Assembly (NCBI GenBank): GCA_965220105.1
Contig: OZ244811.1
Location: 1,922,001-1,986,000, forward strand
Length of the DNA stretch: 64,000 nt
Direction of reading: 5' to 3'
DNA from: Bin87 sp965220105
Lineage (GTDB): Bacteria; Chloroflexota; Dehalococcoidia; Lucifugimonadales; UBA3495
The notes beneath the pieces were generated by a model. The model did no database searches, was not told the DNA's origin, and saw only the letters and a list, made by a program, of their open reading frames with translations. A program made the translations under genes and the position numbers. Of this stretch, positions 55,500-64,000 are shown piece by piece. Positions within the stretch are counted from its first letter, which is position 1. Every line of letters begins with the position of its first letter.

Positions 55500-55858
55500 G
55501 CGTGCTCAATTTCACAATCCCAAAAATCGGATATCGTCTTGATCTCCGGCATCGAACACCTCGGCAGTTAGAATCTGAGTATGCGGGTTTGGCTTACCGA
55601 CGACGAATTTGGCAATAGGCCTACTATAAAGGGTAGCATGCGGTAGATCGGTACAAGTTGAGCCAAATCCACCGCCTGATGGGTCATGCTTACTATCAAG
55701 GATGTCTATCTGCTCGTCCTGCCAACGCTTATTAATGCCGCTGCGGTGACCAGTACCCTCGCGTCAAGGTCAATGCAGTCGCGGCTCTACTCCGTTTCAA
55801 TCCGCACAAACTTTGGCGACACCGAGCAGACGTAACATTTATTTTGACACTCACCGTA
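55500..55858. other. intergenic stretch before IS630-a copy 3
   Basis: About 360 bp. Only very short frames occur, such as MRVWLTDDEFGNRPTIKGSM on the plus strand from 55581. I see no RNA gene, promoter consensus or repeat. Confidence 0.4.
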
Positions 55859-57066
55859 GTACTGGTTCAATCTGGTTTTGTAGGGTAGATATGTTGGAGC
55901 TTACGGCGAGCATCTTGGGTGGAAAACCGCCAGTCGATGGCTAATCTTGCTGCGTTGCGCTCGCGTTCGAGCGCCGCAACCTCTCGCCGCAGCTCCGCCT
56001 CATCGCTGATACGGCGGTTCAGACATCCCCTGCTGAAGACGCTCAACTCGATCTCAGCCATGTTCAGCCAGCTGCCGTGGGTGGGAGTGTAATGAAACTC
56101 GAGGCGTTGGGCGATGCGTCGAGCTTCGGATGGCTCAAATGCTTCGTAGAGCGCGCCGAGCTGGTGGGTGTTGAGGTTGTCCAGTACCAGCCTGACCACC
56201 TCGGCATCAGGGTAGGCCTCATCCACCAGCCACCGCATCTGGTGCGCGAAGTCCACGGCAGTGCGGCGCTCGGTCACCTCCACAGGTCTCCAGCCACCCC
56301 TCGGCTCACAGATCATGAACAGGTTCCGGGTCCCGTTACGCTGGTACTCGGTGTCATAGCGTGCCACCCGTCCCGGGGCAGCCTCCAGGGGCGGACGCAC
56401 CTCCCCGGTCAATTGCCGGGAGGTCTCGTCGAAACACACTACCGGACGCTCCGGGTTGTACGCCGGTTGGTACAGGTCCAGCACATCCTCCATCCGCGCC
56501 ACGAACTCCCCGCTCACCTTGGGGATACACCACTCTTGCTTCTTCCAGGGCTTGAGTTCGTTTTTTTGAGCATCTGGCGCACCGTCTCCAGGGAGCTGCT
56601 ATCGGCAAACTCCAACTCCACCACCTGGTCGGCCAACAACTGGAGTGTCCAGTGCGTGTGCCCTGCGGGCGCTGCGCTGCACGCAATGGCGATCAGGTGC
56701 GCTTCCTGCTTGCCGTCCAGCTTGCGCTCCTGGCCCGGCCGCGGTCGGTCATTGCTGGCGGCCTCAAGTCCTTCCTCCACGTACCGCTTCCGCGCCCTGG
56801 CGACCGTGGCCGCGTTGACCAACAGCACATCGGCTATCTCACGGTCCCCAAGCCCTTCGTCAGCCTTGAGCAGCGCCAGCGCCCGCTGGACGGTGCGGAC
56901 TGACGGCTTGCCCCGGTGGGACACCTCATTGAGACGGGAGCGTTCGGACTCGGTCAGCTCTACTTTATACTTGATGGCAGCCATGGCTGGGCACTTCCTC
57001 GCAGAAAGATCATACCCAAGTATGGCTGCCTTCTCATATTCTTACAAATCTAGCTGGGAACGGTAG
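55859..57066 (-). mobile_element. IS630-a copy 3 (1208 bp)
   Basis: TA at 55857-55858 and 57067-57068. It is the most diverged copy (terminus GTACTGGTTC instead of GTACCGTTTC; right end AACGGTAG), so it is probably the oldest of the four. Confidence 0.9.
55867..56984 (-). CDS. IS630-family transposase by -1 frameshift (copy 3)
   Basis: The same organisation as copy 1. The first frame starts at ATG 56984 (MAAIKYKVELTESERSRLNE) and ends beyond the seven-A slip site (plus 56561-56567 region); the second frame carries PVVCFDETSRQL, VRLVLDNLNTHQLG and HGSWLNMAEIELSV. Several residues differ from copies 1, 2 and 4 (HRGKPSVRTVQRALALLKAD), consistent with greater age. Both frames are still open. Confidence 0.88.
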
Positions 57067-57143
57067 TAGTTCGCCCAACAGCCGTTACGTAAGCAAGTGA
57101 GCATAGAAACCCTAATCGGTCCTCGTGATTAGCGGACAGCCGT

Positions 57144-58093
57144 TCACACTAACGGATGAACCGATACATCGCCGTTCGTGCGCCATTCCTCCAACATTTC
57201 ATCCAAGTAACCATGCTGAAAACGGGGATCCACAAGCCCCCAGATCTGTTCTCCCGCTTCCGTAAGGAGCAAAGGCCCAACGCGGAAACTGCCATTTCTG
57301 TTGACGGAGATCTCTACCTGAGTGCTCCCGAGATCCAATCTATAACGTTCCCCTGCGATCATAGGCCAAGAAAATCCCTGAGCCTGTCTTGCGATTAAGC
57401 CTGCAGCTTGCAATGTAAGGCTTTCACTCACATCTGGTCGCCAGAGCGTGCTGCTTTCCCGCAGCAATATCAACGGGTGAGGTCTGGCGGTGCCAACCCA
57501 AACATAACCGCAAAGTCGGGAAAACAGTTCCGCTTCGGATGGCGACAACACATCCATGATCCCGATCGTGCGCAGAGAGTAAGTCCCCGGCTGTTGAATT
57601 TCACCGGCCAACAAACGGGCCCACCATGTCCGCCGCTCTTGGTCATCGGCGCCCACTTTCGACGCGGCAGATAGCCAATGAGTAGACCAAGTTTGGTTGG
57701 GTTCTACCAGGTTACCCCAGTCGAAATCCGGCTCCAATATCCGGATAGCCTGCTCGACGGTAAGGGGGATGTTGGCCAATTTGTCGACCGCGTTGTCGCG
57801 AAGGGCCTGAAGGGCTTCACTACCCAATCAGGCGCCGATACTGGACCTGATTCCCCGGGCGGTTTATTCAACGCCGCATCAAAGAGTCTGCGAAACAACC
57901 CAGGTGCATCAACCGCTCTAGTAGACCAACCGCTTTGAAATGATGGGAATCCGTCTTCACGCCTTGCTTTAGACCGACTTCGCTGGAGAACCAGGACGAA
58001 GCCAGCAACTCATCATTTCAAAGATTTCGGACCACTAGCTACATCCGCGATAACTTTTGCGCGCTCGCCCCATTCCGGCAAATCGTCAACCAT
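57144..58093 (-). pseudogene. DUF2806-like protein, interrupted by a MITE and one frameshift
   Basis: The ATG at 58093 has AGGAG 8 bases upstream and opens MVDDLPEWGERAKVIADVAR. The CTAG-ended MITE (57918-58038) then interrupts; removing it with one CTAG gives ADVARAVDAPGLFRRLFDAA and LNKPPGESGPVSAPDW. A one-base shift near 57825 leads to LGSEALQALRDNAVDKLANI. The rest has ERRTWWARLLAGEIQQPGTY and SLRTIGIMDVLSPSEAELFS, the DUF2806-type core. The repaired length is 277 residues. DUF2806 proteins have no assigned activity. It is last in a cassette with the HExxH and TIR genes. Confidence 0.75.
57918..58038. repeat. CTAG-ended MITE, copy 2
   Basis: 121 bp, left CTAGTAGACCAACCGCTTTG, right-end complement CTAGTGGTCCGAAATCTTTG; CTAG (or its TA) is duplicated. 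Related to 16215-16346. It lies inside the DUF2806-like gene. Confidence 0.85.
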
Positions 58094-58248
58094 ACGACCC
58101 ACTCCTGGTCTGCTTGAAACCTCAATCGGAAATCGTCAAAGGATAATAGTATTGTCTCAGATCAAACCGCCGGTGGTTCGGATAACGCCTGTTACGTAAA
58201 TCCCGCCCTGCGGGAACGCGGCCCGCCAATCCCAACCGTCATGGCTCG

Positions 58249-58803
58249 TCAGCCGGCGCTTCTGACAAACCCCCCTGCCAGATTGGCCAGGACACCTCCG
58301 TCAACCTCAGGAAACAGTTCCACCAAACATTGTGGCGTAGCGGCACTGAGGGATCCTACCTGGCGGCGAACACGTGCCGCGGCTCCCAGGGGGCCTTCCG
58401 GCAGCGCTTGGACCAACCGTAGCGCGTACAGATAGGACGGCATTGATACCGGTATGCTGATTCCGTATGACGACTGAACGTGCAGCGAAAAAGCGACGGC
58501 AACTCCTTCCTCAAGGTTGTTCGCGTTGCCTGGGATGGGATTAAGCAGGTGAACCGTCTCGTGGGACATCTCGAAGACTACCGTGGGCCAGTAATGTTGT
58601 CCGTTCCGGCTCAATTCCACATAAGCGCCGTCCAGAGCTGGGGTATTCCGCAGACAGGGGCCGTAGTCAGTGAACTGCGGCTGGTAGATCTTTTTTGAAG
58701 CCTCGCGGGGCCCCAGCAAAGACTCCGCCATCGCCAATAGCTCCAGCTGCAGTGACCACAGTCCGACCGGGTCGTTCACGGGTTGCGTTGCCGGCAGTCG
58801 CAT
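58249..58803 (-). CDS. HExxH zinc-peptidase-like protein
   Basis: 184 aa from ATG 58803 (MRLPATQPVNDPVGLWSLQL). It has the motif VFEMSHETVHLLNPIPG, an HExxH zinc site, and a downstream Glu in NANNLEEGVAVAFSLHVQSS that could be the third ligand, as in gluzincin/ImmA-like peptidases. No membrane segment or signal peptide. Start choice is uncertain: a TTG and an ATG lie 4-7 codons upstream, and none has a strong ribosome site. It sits about 100 bp downstream of the TIR gene on the same strand. Function unknown; the motif is the only basis. Confidence 0.6.
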   Translation of the reverse strand: MRLPATQPVNDPVGLWSLQLELLAMAESLLGPREASKKIYQPQFTDYGPCLRNTPALDGAYVELSRNGQHYWPTVVFEMSHETVHLLNPIPGNANNLEEGVAVAFSLHVQSSYGISIPVSMPSYLYALRLVQALPEGPLGAAARVRRQVGSLSAATPQCLVELFPEVDGGVLANLAGGFVRSAG

Positions 58804-58901
58804 GGTGCTCAGCATCCCATGCAACTACAACGGCGCATTGCACAATGCGGCCATGAGATGCCATCTGCCTTACCGGAGGTTACAGCCACGTGGGTTACGC
58901 A

Positions 58902-59755
58902 CTATACCGTGCGCAGCGTGGCAAAGTTGTCGGAACCGTCGACCTGGATCGCGTACCGGAACCGCAATTCATCGCTGTCGTCGCCCTGAGTCTCGTCCTT
59001 AATTCCAGTACCTGCACCGCCGCGTAAAAGCCCTCCACGTTGCGGAACACCACCATCTGCCCAACTGGCGGAGTCCGGGCGCGTGAGGTGTAGTCCAACG
59101 AAGCAGCGCCTGCTACCTGGCCAATGTCCGTCCATTCCCGTAGACCCAGCGCGACGCCGTGAATGGATGGAGGGTCATTGTAGACATGGATGGAGGTGTT
59201 GGACGCTTTGGACCACTTCGTCTCGAACTCCAACTTTCCGTGGCCGATGACGTAGCGACCGTTATGGTTCGCGTAGTTGAAAACCGCTTTTCCGGAAAGC
59301 GAGGTCATCTGCGGAGGCGGCACGTCGGATGCCTTACCCTGAAAGGGTCTGATGCCAAGTTTCTCGGCGATCATGGCTGCCAGTTCCGCGGGCGGGTGGT
59401 TTTCCGCGCGAAGGTAGACCAGGTCCCTGAACAATCCCGGTACCTCCGAGTCGTCAAAGCGCACCGGCAACACATACTCCCCGCGATCCTCAACCGCGCG
59501 GCTGAGGATCGCTCTCCTCTCGTGTCGGGGCCACATTCTCTGGACATAATCAGGCGATATGAACATTACCGCCAGGGACGCGCGTCCTTCATATACCGAC
59601 TGCAACTCCTCAGCGAGGTGTGTCCCCCAGAGCCGAACTGTCTCAAATTTATCGTAGAACACGGAAACCCCACGGCTCTGAAGCGTGCGCGCCACTTCTT
59701 CTACATAGAGCCGTTGCTCTCCAGCGAACGAAAGCGCTACCTCGTATCTGCTCAT
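58902..59755 (-). pseudogene. TIR-domain protein, late frameshift
   Basis: The ATG at 59755 has GGAGGAAG upstream and opens MSRYEVALSFAGEQRLYVEE. Then come a TIR fold with VSVFYDKFETVRLWGTHLAE, ELQSVYEGRASLAVMFISPD and YVLPVRFDDSEVPGL; the Glu-rich helix LAEELQSVYEG carries the likely NADase glutamate. A beta-rich C-terminus follows (NYANHNGRYVIGHGKLEFET). A one-base shift near 59005 moves the frame; the original end is IKDETQGDDSDELRFRYAIQ then VDGSDNFATLRTV at 58902. Present reading gives an altered tail. TIR proteins in islands deplete NAD on infection; here inferred. The shift affects only the last 35 residues, so activity may remain. Confidence 0.75.
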
Positions 59756-59819
59756 CGTTTCTTCCTCCGATTTATATACCGCAGACCCGCAATGTCGGGC
59801 CCGTGACTGGCACACCTCG

Positions 59820-60080
59820 GCATCGTGACGGAGTTCACGGAGATCGCATCACCCATGCCGGGGTCGCTGAGAATACAAAAGAGCTGGACGCATTGGACTC
59901 GCAACATGGTGGGCAGCAGGTAGGGCTATCTCCCCCTGCGCTCCTTGGGGTATAAGGACGGAGACCGGCCTCCAGCAACTGGCCGGGAATCGAACCGTTC
60001 ACCCGCTCCAGGAACGCCTCCCTGCGGATCTTGCGCTTCTTGCCCTGGTATTCCAAGTTGGCAACGGTTGGCTGGTTCAT
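59820..60080 (-). mobile_element. IS5-type transposase N-terminal fragment
   Basis: The minus strand opens MNQPTVANLEYQGKKRKIRR with EAFLERVNGSIPGQLLEAG, the standard IS5-group N-terminus. After a frame change at about 59945 it reads PYLLPTMLRVQCVQLFCILS and DPGMGDAIS. It then ends, so most of the gene is missing. A GAGCTTGTTCAGAGAATCCC-like terminus lies upstream near 60138. Confidence 0.75.
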
Positions 60081-60890
60081 ACAGCCTCATCCCCGTCAGC
60101 ATCAGGCTCTTCACACTAACTATGCCACATCGCCACGAGCTTGTTCAGAGAATCCCCAAGGCTCATCGTTAAGTAACTTCCCGCGCCAGACGAGGGGTTC
60201 CCCACTCCCAGCGTCAAGGACCGTGAACATTTCACGGTTTAGATGATCAAAGTCGATGAAAATTGACACTCACGCTGCCCTCATCCCCATCTATTGGAAT
60301 CAGGCCTGGCCCGTTCGCCTTCACGTACCCATCATCCCTGGTGTCAACGCCAGCGCCTATCGCTTCGGTGGATTCGGGGTAATACAGGCCGGCCTACAAC
60401 GTAGACTGGCCGGAATCTATCCTTAGAACCTGTAACAGTTAGTAATCCAGTCACCATCAAAATCCCGCCGCCCTTGACAGTCGAGCTGGTGCTGGATAGG
60501 TGATTCGACACCGGCATACTGGGCGTGGTCCGCGCGGTGGCGGAAGTGCAGTGGGGGTATGAGCGGTGCTGATCCGCTCGCCTACTCAGGCCTGAGCTTG
60601 CGGCGGCATATCCTTTACCACCACCAGCCCTCCATTACTTCCCTCATTCCCAGAATCTGGGAACAGGACGTCGTGCGGAACGTCGTCATCCCAGTATCCG
60701 TACCGATCTGCCAATAGTCGCTCGATCGCTGGGAAGTCTGGAATTCTCTGTGAGCACTTCAATCCTCAGTGGTTCAGGAGAGGCATCATGGCGAGCAGCC
60801 TATTTTCGTTCATCGCATCGAGGGTGAATAAGCCAAGGGGAACAGGCTCCTCAGTCGCGCTTTCTGCCCGAAACGCTGCCCGCATCATCT
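60081..60890. other. long stretch with only small decayed frames
   Basis: From 60081 to 60580 I see no gene, repeat or RNA. On the minus strand 60764-60886 reads MMRAAFRAESATEEPVPLGL and FTLDAMNENRLLAMMPLLNH (a GGAGCGAG lies upstream). After a TGA the same frame continues as LKCSQRIPDFPAIERLLADR and YGYWDDDVPHDVLFPDS, ending at 60586. It could be one small gene with a nonsense codon, or two. The IS630-b element abuts its 5' side. Confidence 0.35.
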
Positions 60891-60898
60891 CGCTCCTA

Positions 60899-62133
60899 AA
60901 CCAAAGCCAAGGTGAAACGTGCAGGGGGATAGGGTAAATTTGTGATGGAAGTAAGCTAGCTTGTTCCGGGGTCGGAGAAGGGTTGGTGATGGGTGTGAGG
61001 GAGATAGACAGGTTCCTGCAACAATGGCATATGGATGCCAGGGATTTGCACCGGCGGCTGATTCTGGCGCCGACACCTCGGGAAAGGGAGCGTTGGCACG
61101 CCATCTGGCTATTGGCCCAGGGCTGGACGGCTTCAGCCACGGCGGATGCTCTGGGACGGGATCCCCACACCATCGGACGGTGGGCTGCCGCCTTCGGCGA
61201 GGGCGGGCCTGGGGCCTTGATTTTCGAGCAGTCCGGAGGTTCCCCCCCGCCCTGGGGGAGGCGCAGCAGGCGGAGTTGAAGGGTGCAGTGCAGGAGTTGC
61301 CCGAGATGTCCGGCATAGCAATGGCCAACTGGAACTGGAAGGTGGTGCGGCAGTTTCTCCGGGAGCACTTCGGTATCAGCCTGAGCCGGAGCAGTTGCCT
61401 GAACTACCTGCACCGTCTGGGGTTTGTCCTGAAGCGGCCCAAGAAGCGGCTGGTCAAGGCGGATCAGGACAAGCGGGAATCCTTCGTGGCGGATTACGCC
61501 GCCCGGTGGGACGAGGCGCGGCGTACTGGAGCGAAGATATTCTTTGCCGACGAGGCCCACTTCCGGGCGGACGCCGAACTGGGGGGCAAGTGGGTGCTGA
61601 AGGGAAAACCGGCCTTGGTGAACTCGACCAGCCCGCGCTATGGCGAAAAGGCCAGCTACTACTCGGCAGTGTGCCTGGAAACGGGCGAGGTGGAATGGAT
61701 GGAGCTGGAGGGCAACAGCAACTCCGGAACCTCGGCTGCCTTCCTGGACCGGTTGCGGCAGAGGCACTCCGGGCCGTTGGACGTGATCTGGGACAACGCG
61801 CCAGCGCACCGCGGGGAGGCGGTCCGTGAATACCTGCGGGCGCCGGGCTTGGAACTGCGGCTAGTGAACCTGCCTGGCTACAGCCCTGACTTCAACGCCG
61901 ATGAGGCGATCTGGGGCTGGGTGAGGGAGGAAGCGACCGGGAACCTGTGCTTGGGAACCAAGGCCCTGGTACAGGAGAGGGTCGGCAACTTCCTCCACGG
62001 GCTGTCCCGCCGGAAAGACGAAGTCAAGCGTCGCTGTCGCACCATCCTGCAATCAAGGGCCGAAGGGTTTCTGCGAGAATCACAGCCCGATCCCCGATGT
62101 ATCGCAAATGCACATCCCACCTTGGCTTTGGTT
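60899..62133 (+). mobile_element. IS630-b element (about 1235 bp)
   Basis: Inverted ends AACCAAAGCCAAGGTG and CACCTTGGCTTTGGTT, flanked by TA at 60897-60898 and 62134-62135. The right TA is shared with IS630-a copy 4. The ends match the 147-bp MITE at 42354. Confidence 0.92.
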
Positions 62134-62136
62134 TAG
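60989..62136 (+). CDS. IS630-family transposase (b type) by -1 frameshift
   Basis: The first frame starts at ATG 60989 (MGVREIDRFLQQWHMDARDL) with the helix-turn-helix GWTASATADALGRDPHTIGR. At a run of seven C (61244-61250) a -1 slip joins PALGEAQQAELKGAVQELPE and the catalytic part: Asp in AKIFFADEAHFRADAELGGK, Asp in LDVIWDNAPAHRGEAVREYL and Glu in YSPDFNADEAIWGWVREEAT. The stop is TAG at 62134-62136, made of the target TA and the first base of the next IS. Looks functional. Confidence 0.88.
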
Positions 62137-62143
62137 TACCGTT

Positions 62144-63382
62144 TCAATCTGATCTTGTCGGATAGATATGTTGGAGCTTACGGCGAGCATCTTTGGTGGT
62201 AAACCGCCAGTCGATGGCTAATCTTGCTGCGTTGCGCTCGCGTTCGAGCGCCGCAACCTCTCGCCGCAGCTCCGCCTCATCGCTGATACGGCGGTTCAGA
62301 CATCCCCTGCTGAAGACGCTCAACTCGATCTCAGCCATATTCAGCCAGCTGCCGTGCGTGGGAGTGCAATGAAACTCGAGGCGTTGGGCGATGCGCCGAG
62401 CTTCGGATGGCTCAAATGCTTCGTAGAGCGCGCCGAGCTGGTGGGTGTTGAGGTTGTCCAGTACCAGCCTGACCACCTCGGCATCAGGGTAGGCCTCGTC
62501 CACCAGCCACCGCATCTGGTGCGCGAAGTCCACGGCAGTGCGGCGCTCGGTCACCTCCACAGGTCTCCAGCCACCCCTCGGCTCACAGATCATGAACAGG
62601 TTCCGGGTCCCGTTACGCTGGTACTCGGTGTCATAGCGTGCCACCCGTCCCGGGGCAGCCTCCAGGGGCGGACGCACCTCTCCAGTCAATTGCCGGGAGG
62701 TCTCGTCGAAACACACTACCGGACGCTCCGGATTGCACTCCGGTTGGTACAGGTCCAGCACGTCCTCCATCCGCGCCACGAACTCCCCGCTCACCTTGGG
62801 GATACACCACTCTTGCTTCTTCCACGGCTTGAGTTCGTTTTTTTGAGTAGCTGGCGCACCGTCTCCAGGGAGATGCTATCGGCAAACTCCAACTCCACCA
62901 CCTGGTCGGCCAACAACTGGAGTGTCCAGTGCGTGTGCCCTTCGGGCGCGGCGCTGCACGCAATGGCGATCAGGTGCGCTTCCTGCTTGCCGTCCAGCTT
63001 GCGCTCCTGGCCCGGCCGCGGTCGGTCATTGCTGGCGGCCTCAAGTCCTTCCTCCACGTACCGCTTCCGCGCTCTGGCGACCGTGGCCGCGTTGACCAAC
63101 AGCACATCGGCTAGCTCACGGTCCCCAAGCCCCTGGTCAGCCTTGAGCAGCGACAGCGCACGCCTCACGGTGCGCACTGACGCCTTGCCTCGCTGGGACA
63201 CCTCATTGAGAGTAACTGTTCAGACTTGAGGGGATCTACAGGCTATCCGGCCTCTTGGGAGGGGTAGCCAAGCACGGATTTTCCTCTGCAAATCCATTCC
63301 GTCCCCTCAAACGTGAACAGTTACCATTGAGACGGGAGCGTTCGGCCTCGGTCAGCTCTACTTTATACTTGATGGCAGCCAT
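62144..63382 (-). pseudogene. IS630-family transposase, copy 4, interrupted near its start
   Basis: The start ATG at 63382 and MAAIKYKVELTEAERS are present, then the 113-bp MITE interrupts after about 16 codons. The rest (QRGKASVRTVRRALSLLKAD onward), the seven-A slip site and the catalytic motifs are intact. Inactive unless the MITE excises. Confidence 0.9.
63212..63324. repeat. IS66-like MITE, 113 bp
   Basis: Inverted ends GTAACTGTTCAGACTTGAGG and (complement of right end) GTAACTGTTCACGTTTGAGG, with 8-bp direct repeat CATTGAGA at 63204-63211 and 63325-63332. GTAA termini and 8-bp target repeats are the hallmarks of IS66-family elements. No coding capacity. Confidence 0.88.
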
Positions 63383-63466
63383 GGCTAGGCACTTCCTCAC
63401 ACAAAGCTCATGCCCAAGTATGGCTGCTTTCTTATATTCTTACAAATCTACCTGGTAACGGTACTA

Positions 63467-63897
63467 GTCCTCGCTGCGCATTCACAGCTGAAGAGAAGGT
63501 CAACCTCTGACCCAGGCTGGTTGCAACGGCATGGGCACGGGCGGCATGGGCACGGGCGCATTGGCCGCCGGCGCTGCCATCCTGTCATAATCATGCGGCA
63601 GCAGCCCTTGGTGAGTCTCACAGTCCCAGCCGCATCGCAAAGATGGTTCTGTCTACCGTCAAAACAGGCCCGCTTTGGACCAAATGGCAATGTCGTAGTG
63701 ACCGGACCTCCCAAAAGTAAAACCCCCGCCGTGTGAGCAGGGGCTTGGAAACTTCATCCTTCGCGTGGGGTGGGGAGTATGGCCGATTAAACCGCTAAAG
63801 TAAACCCAATCACAAAAGTTCTTGATTTTGTCCAGTTAGGTGGGCTGAAATGGGAAAGTGACCGGCAACGGGCAAATATGTGGAGACGGGCAGGCGC
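63467..63897. other. intergenic stretch with a 15-bp tandem duplication
   Basis: GGCATGGGCACGGGC is repeated at 63528-63542 and 63543-63557. A weak GC stem (ACCCCCGCC...GCAGGGGCT) lies near 63722-63747. No gene recognised in this 430-bp interval. Confidence 0.5.
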
Positions 63898-64000
63898 CTA
63901 CAAGTTTATTGAGGGTTCCTCGTAATCCTTTAGCTTGTTGTAGATTTGAAGCCGGTGATGGTAGGACTCCAAAACTATGATCCGGTCGTCTGCGTCAACG
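63898..64000 (-). CDS. C-terminal end of a gene running off the right edge
   Basis: The minus strand carries an open frame ending VDADDRIIVLESYHHRLQIY and NKLKDYEEPSINL, stop at 63898-63900. It is too short to name. The helical, charged sequence looks protein-like. Confidence 0.45.
   Translation of the reverse strand, partial: VDADDRIIVLESYHHRLQIYNKLKDYEEPSINL

Larger units (their letters stand above)
62136..63464 (-). mobile_element. IS630-a copy 4, carrying an IS66-like MITE (1329 bp)
   Basis: TA at 62134-62135 and 63465-63466. Length equals 1208 plus a 113-bp insertion and an 8-bp target repeat, exactly. Otherwise closest to copy 2. Confidence 0.92.

Noticed and set aside
59982..60005. 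tRNA T-loop-like GGTTCGATTCCCGG on the minus strand
   Set aside because: It is part of the IS5-type transposase fragment (ERVNGSIPGQL), and no acceptor or anticodon arm can be built around it.
60766..61809. Long minus-strand frame at the IS630-b element
   Set aside because: It lies antisense to the IS630-b transposase and crosses the IS boundary; an artefact of high GC.

Overview
The window is GC-rich, single-chromosome-like bacterial DNA from an organism I cannot name with certainty. Intact arginine-biosynthesis genes (argJ, argB, argD), a class V aminotransferase, and intergenic CCCTCTCCC...GGGAGAGGG hairpins plus a TGTCATTGCGAG...CTCGCAATGACA palindrome remind me of Chloroflexota (Dehalococcoidia/SAR202-type, often sponge- or sediment-derived). 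That assignment is inference, not something the sequence proves.

Layout. 0-9 kb: a YhaO/YhaN-type exonuclease pair (yhaN frameshifted and cut by the edge), two toxin-antitoxin remnants, a short-chain dehydrogenase cut by an IS21 fragment, and a NERD / UvrD-like helicase / NERD cluster. 9-17.2 kb: an insertion-sequence graveyard (IS110, IS1380 and IS21 remnants, an ISNCY-type element, two tandem 1208-bp IS630 copies, a CTAG-ended MITE and an IS5-group element). 17.5-28.6 kb: the core-like stretch (aminotransferase, coiled-coil protein, AAA ATPase + PIN pair broken by IS256, argJ, argB, vapBC, a small PD-(D/E)xK-like protein between two copies of a 126-bp duplication, argD). 28.8-36.2 kb: an IS4-type remnant and a plasmid-like replication module on the minus strand: a RepA-type helicase pseudogene translationally coupled to a candidate initiator gene, which runs into seven 19-bp iteron-like repeats. 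Two nested ISs disrupt the helicase, and small phage/plasmid-type gene remnants (CxxC protein, ASCH fragment) lie upstream. 36.6-40 kb: a nucleotidyltransferase and a tyrosine recombinase pseudogene split by a second IS256.

40-54.6 kb is a minus-strand defence island: AbiEi/AbiEii, a 1354-aa HTH + nuclease-like protein, a 1111-aa type ISP-like restriction-modification enzyme and an Avs-like nuclease + STAND NTPase gene. The last three are separated by only 22 and 52 bp. The STAND gene is dead: two in-frame stops and a 147-bp MITE interrupt an otherwise continuous frame of about 1720 codons. 57-59.8 kb carries a possible second defence cassette (TIR protein, HExxH protein, DUF2806-like protein), also decaying through a MITE and frameshifts. 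The right end has an IS630-b element, a fourth IS630-a copy carrying an IS66-like MITE, and the tail of a gene that leaves the window.

A general theme is inactivation. Metabolic genes read cleanly, while mobile, toxin and defence genes are broken by insertions with readable target duplications, nonsense codons, single-base frameshifts and, repeatedly, 13-17-bp tandem duplications. Several disruptions can be undone on paper: removing one insertion plus one target duplication restores an exact reading frame.
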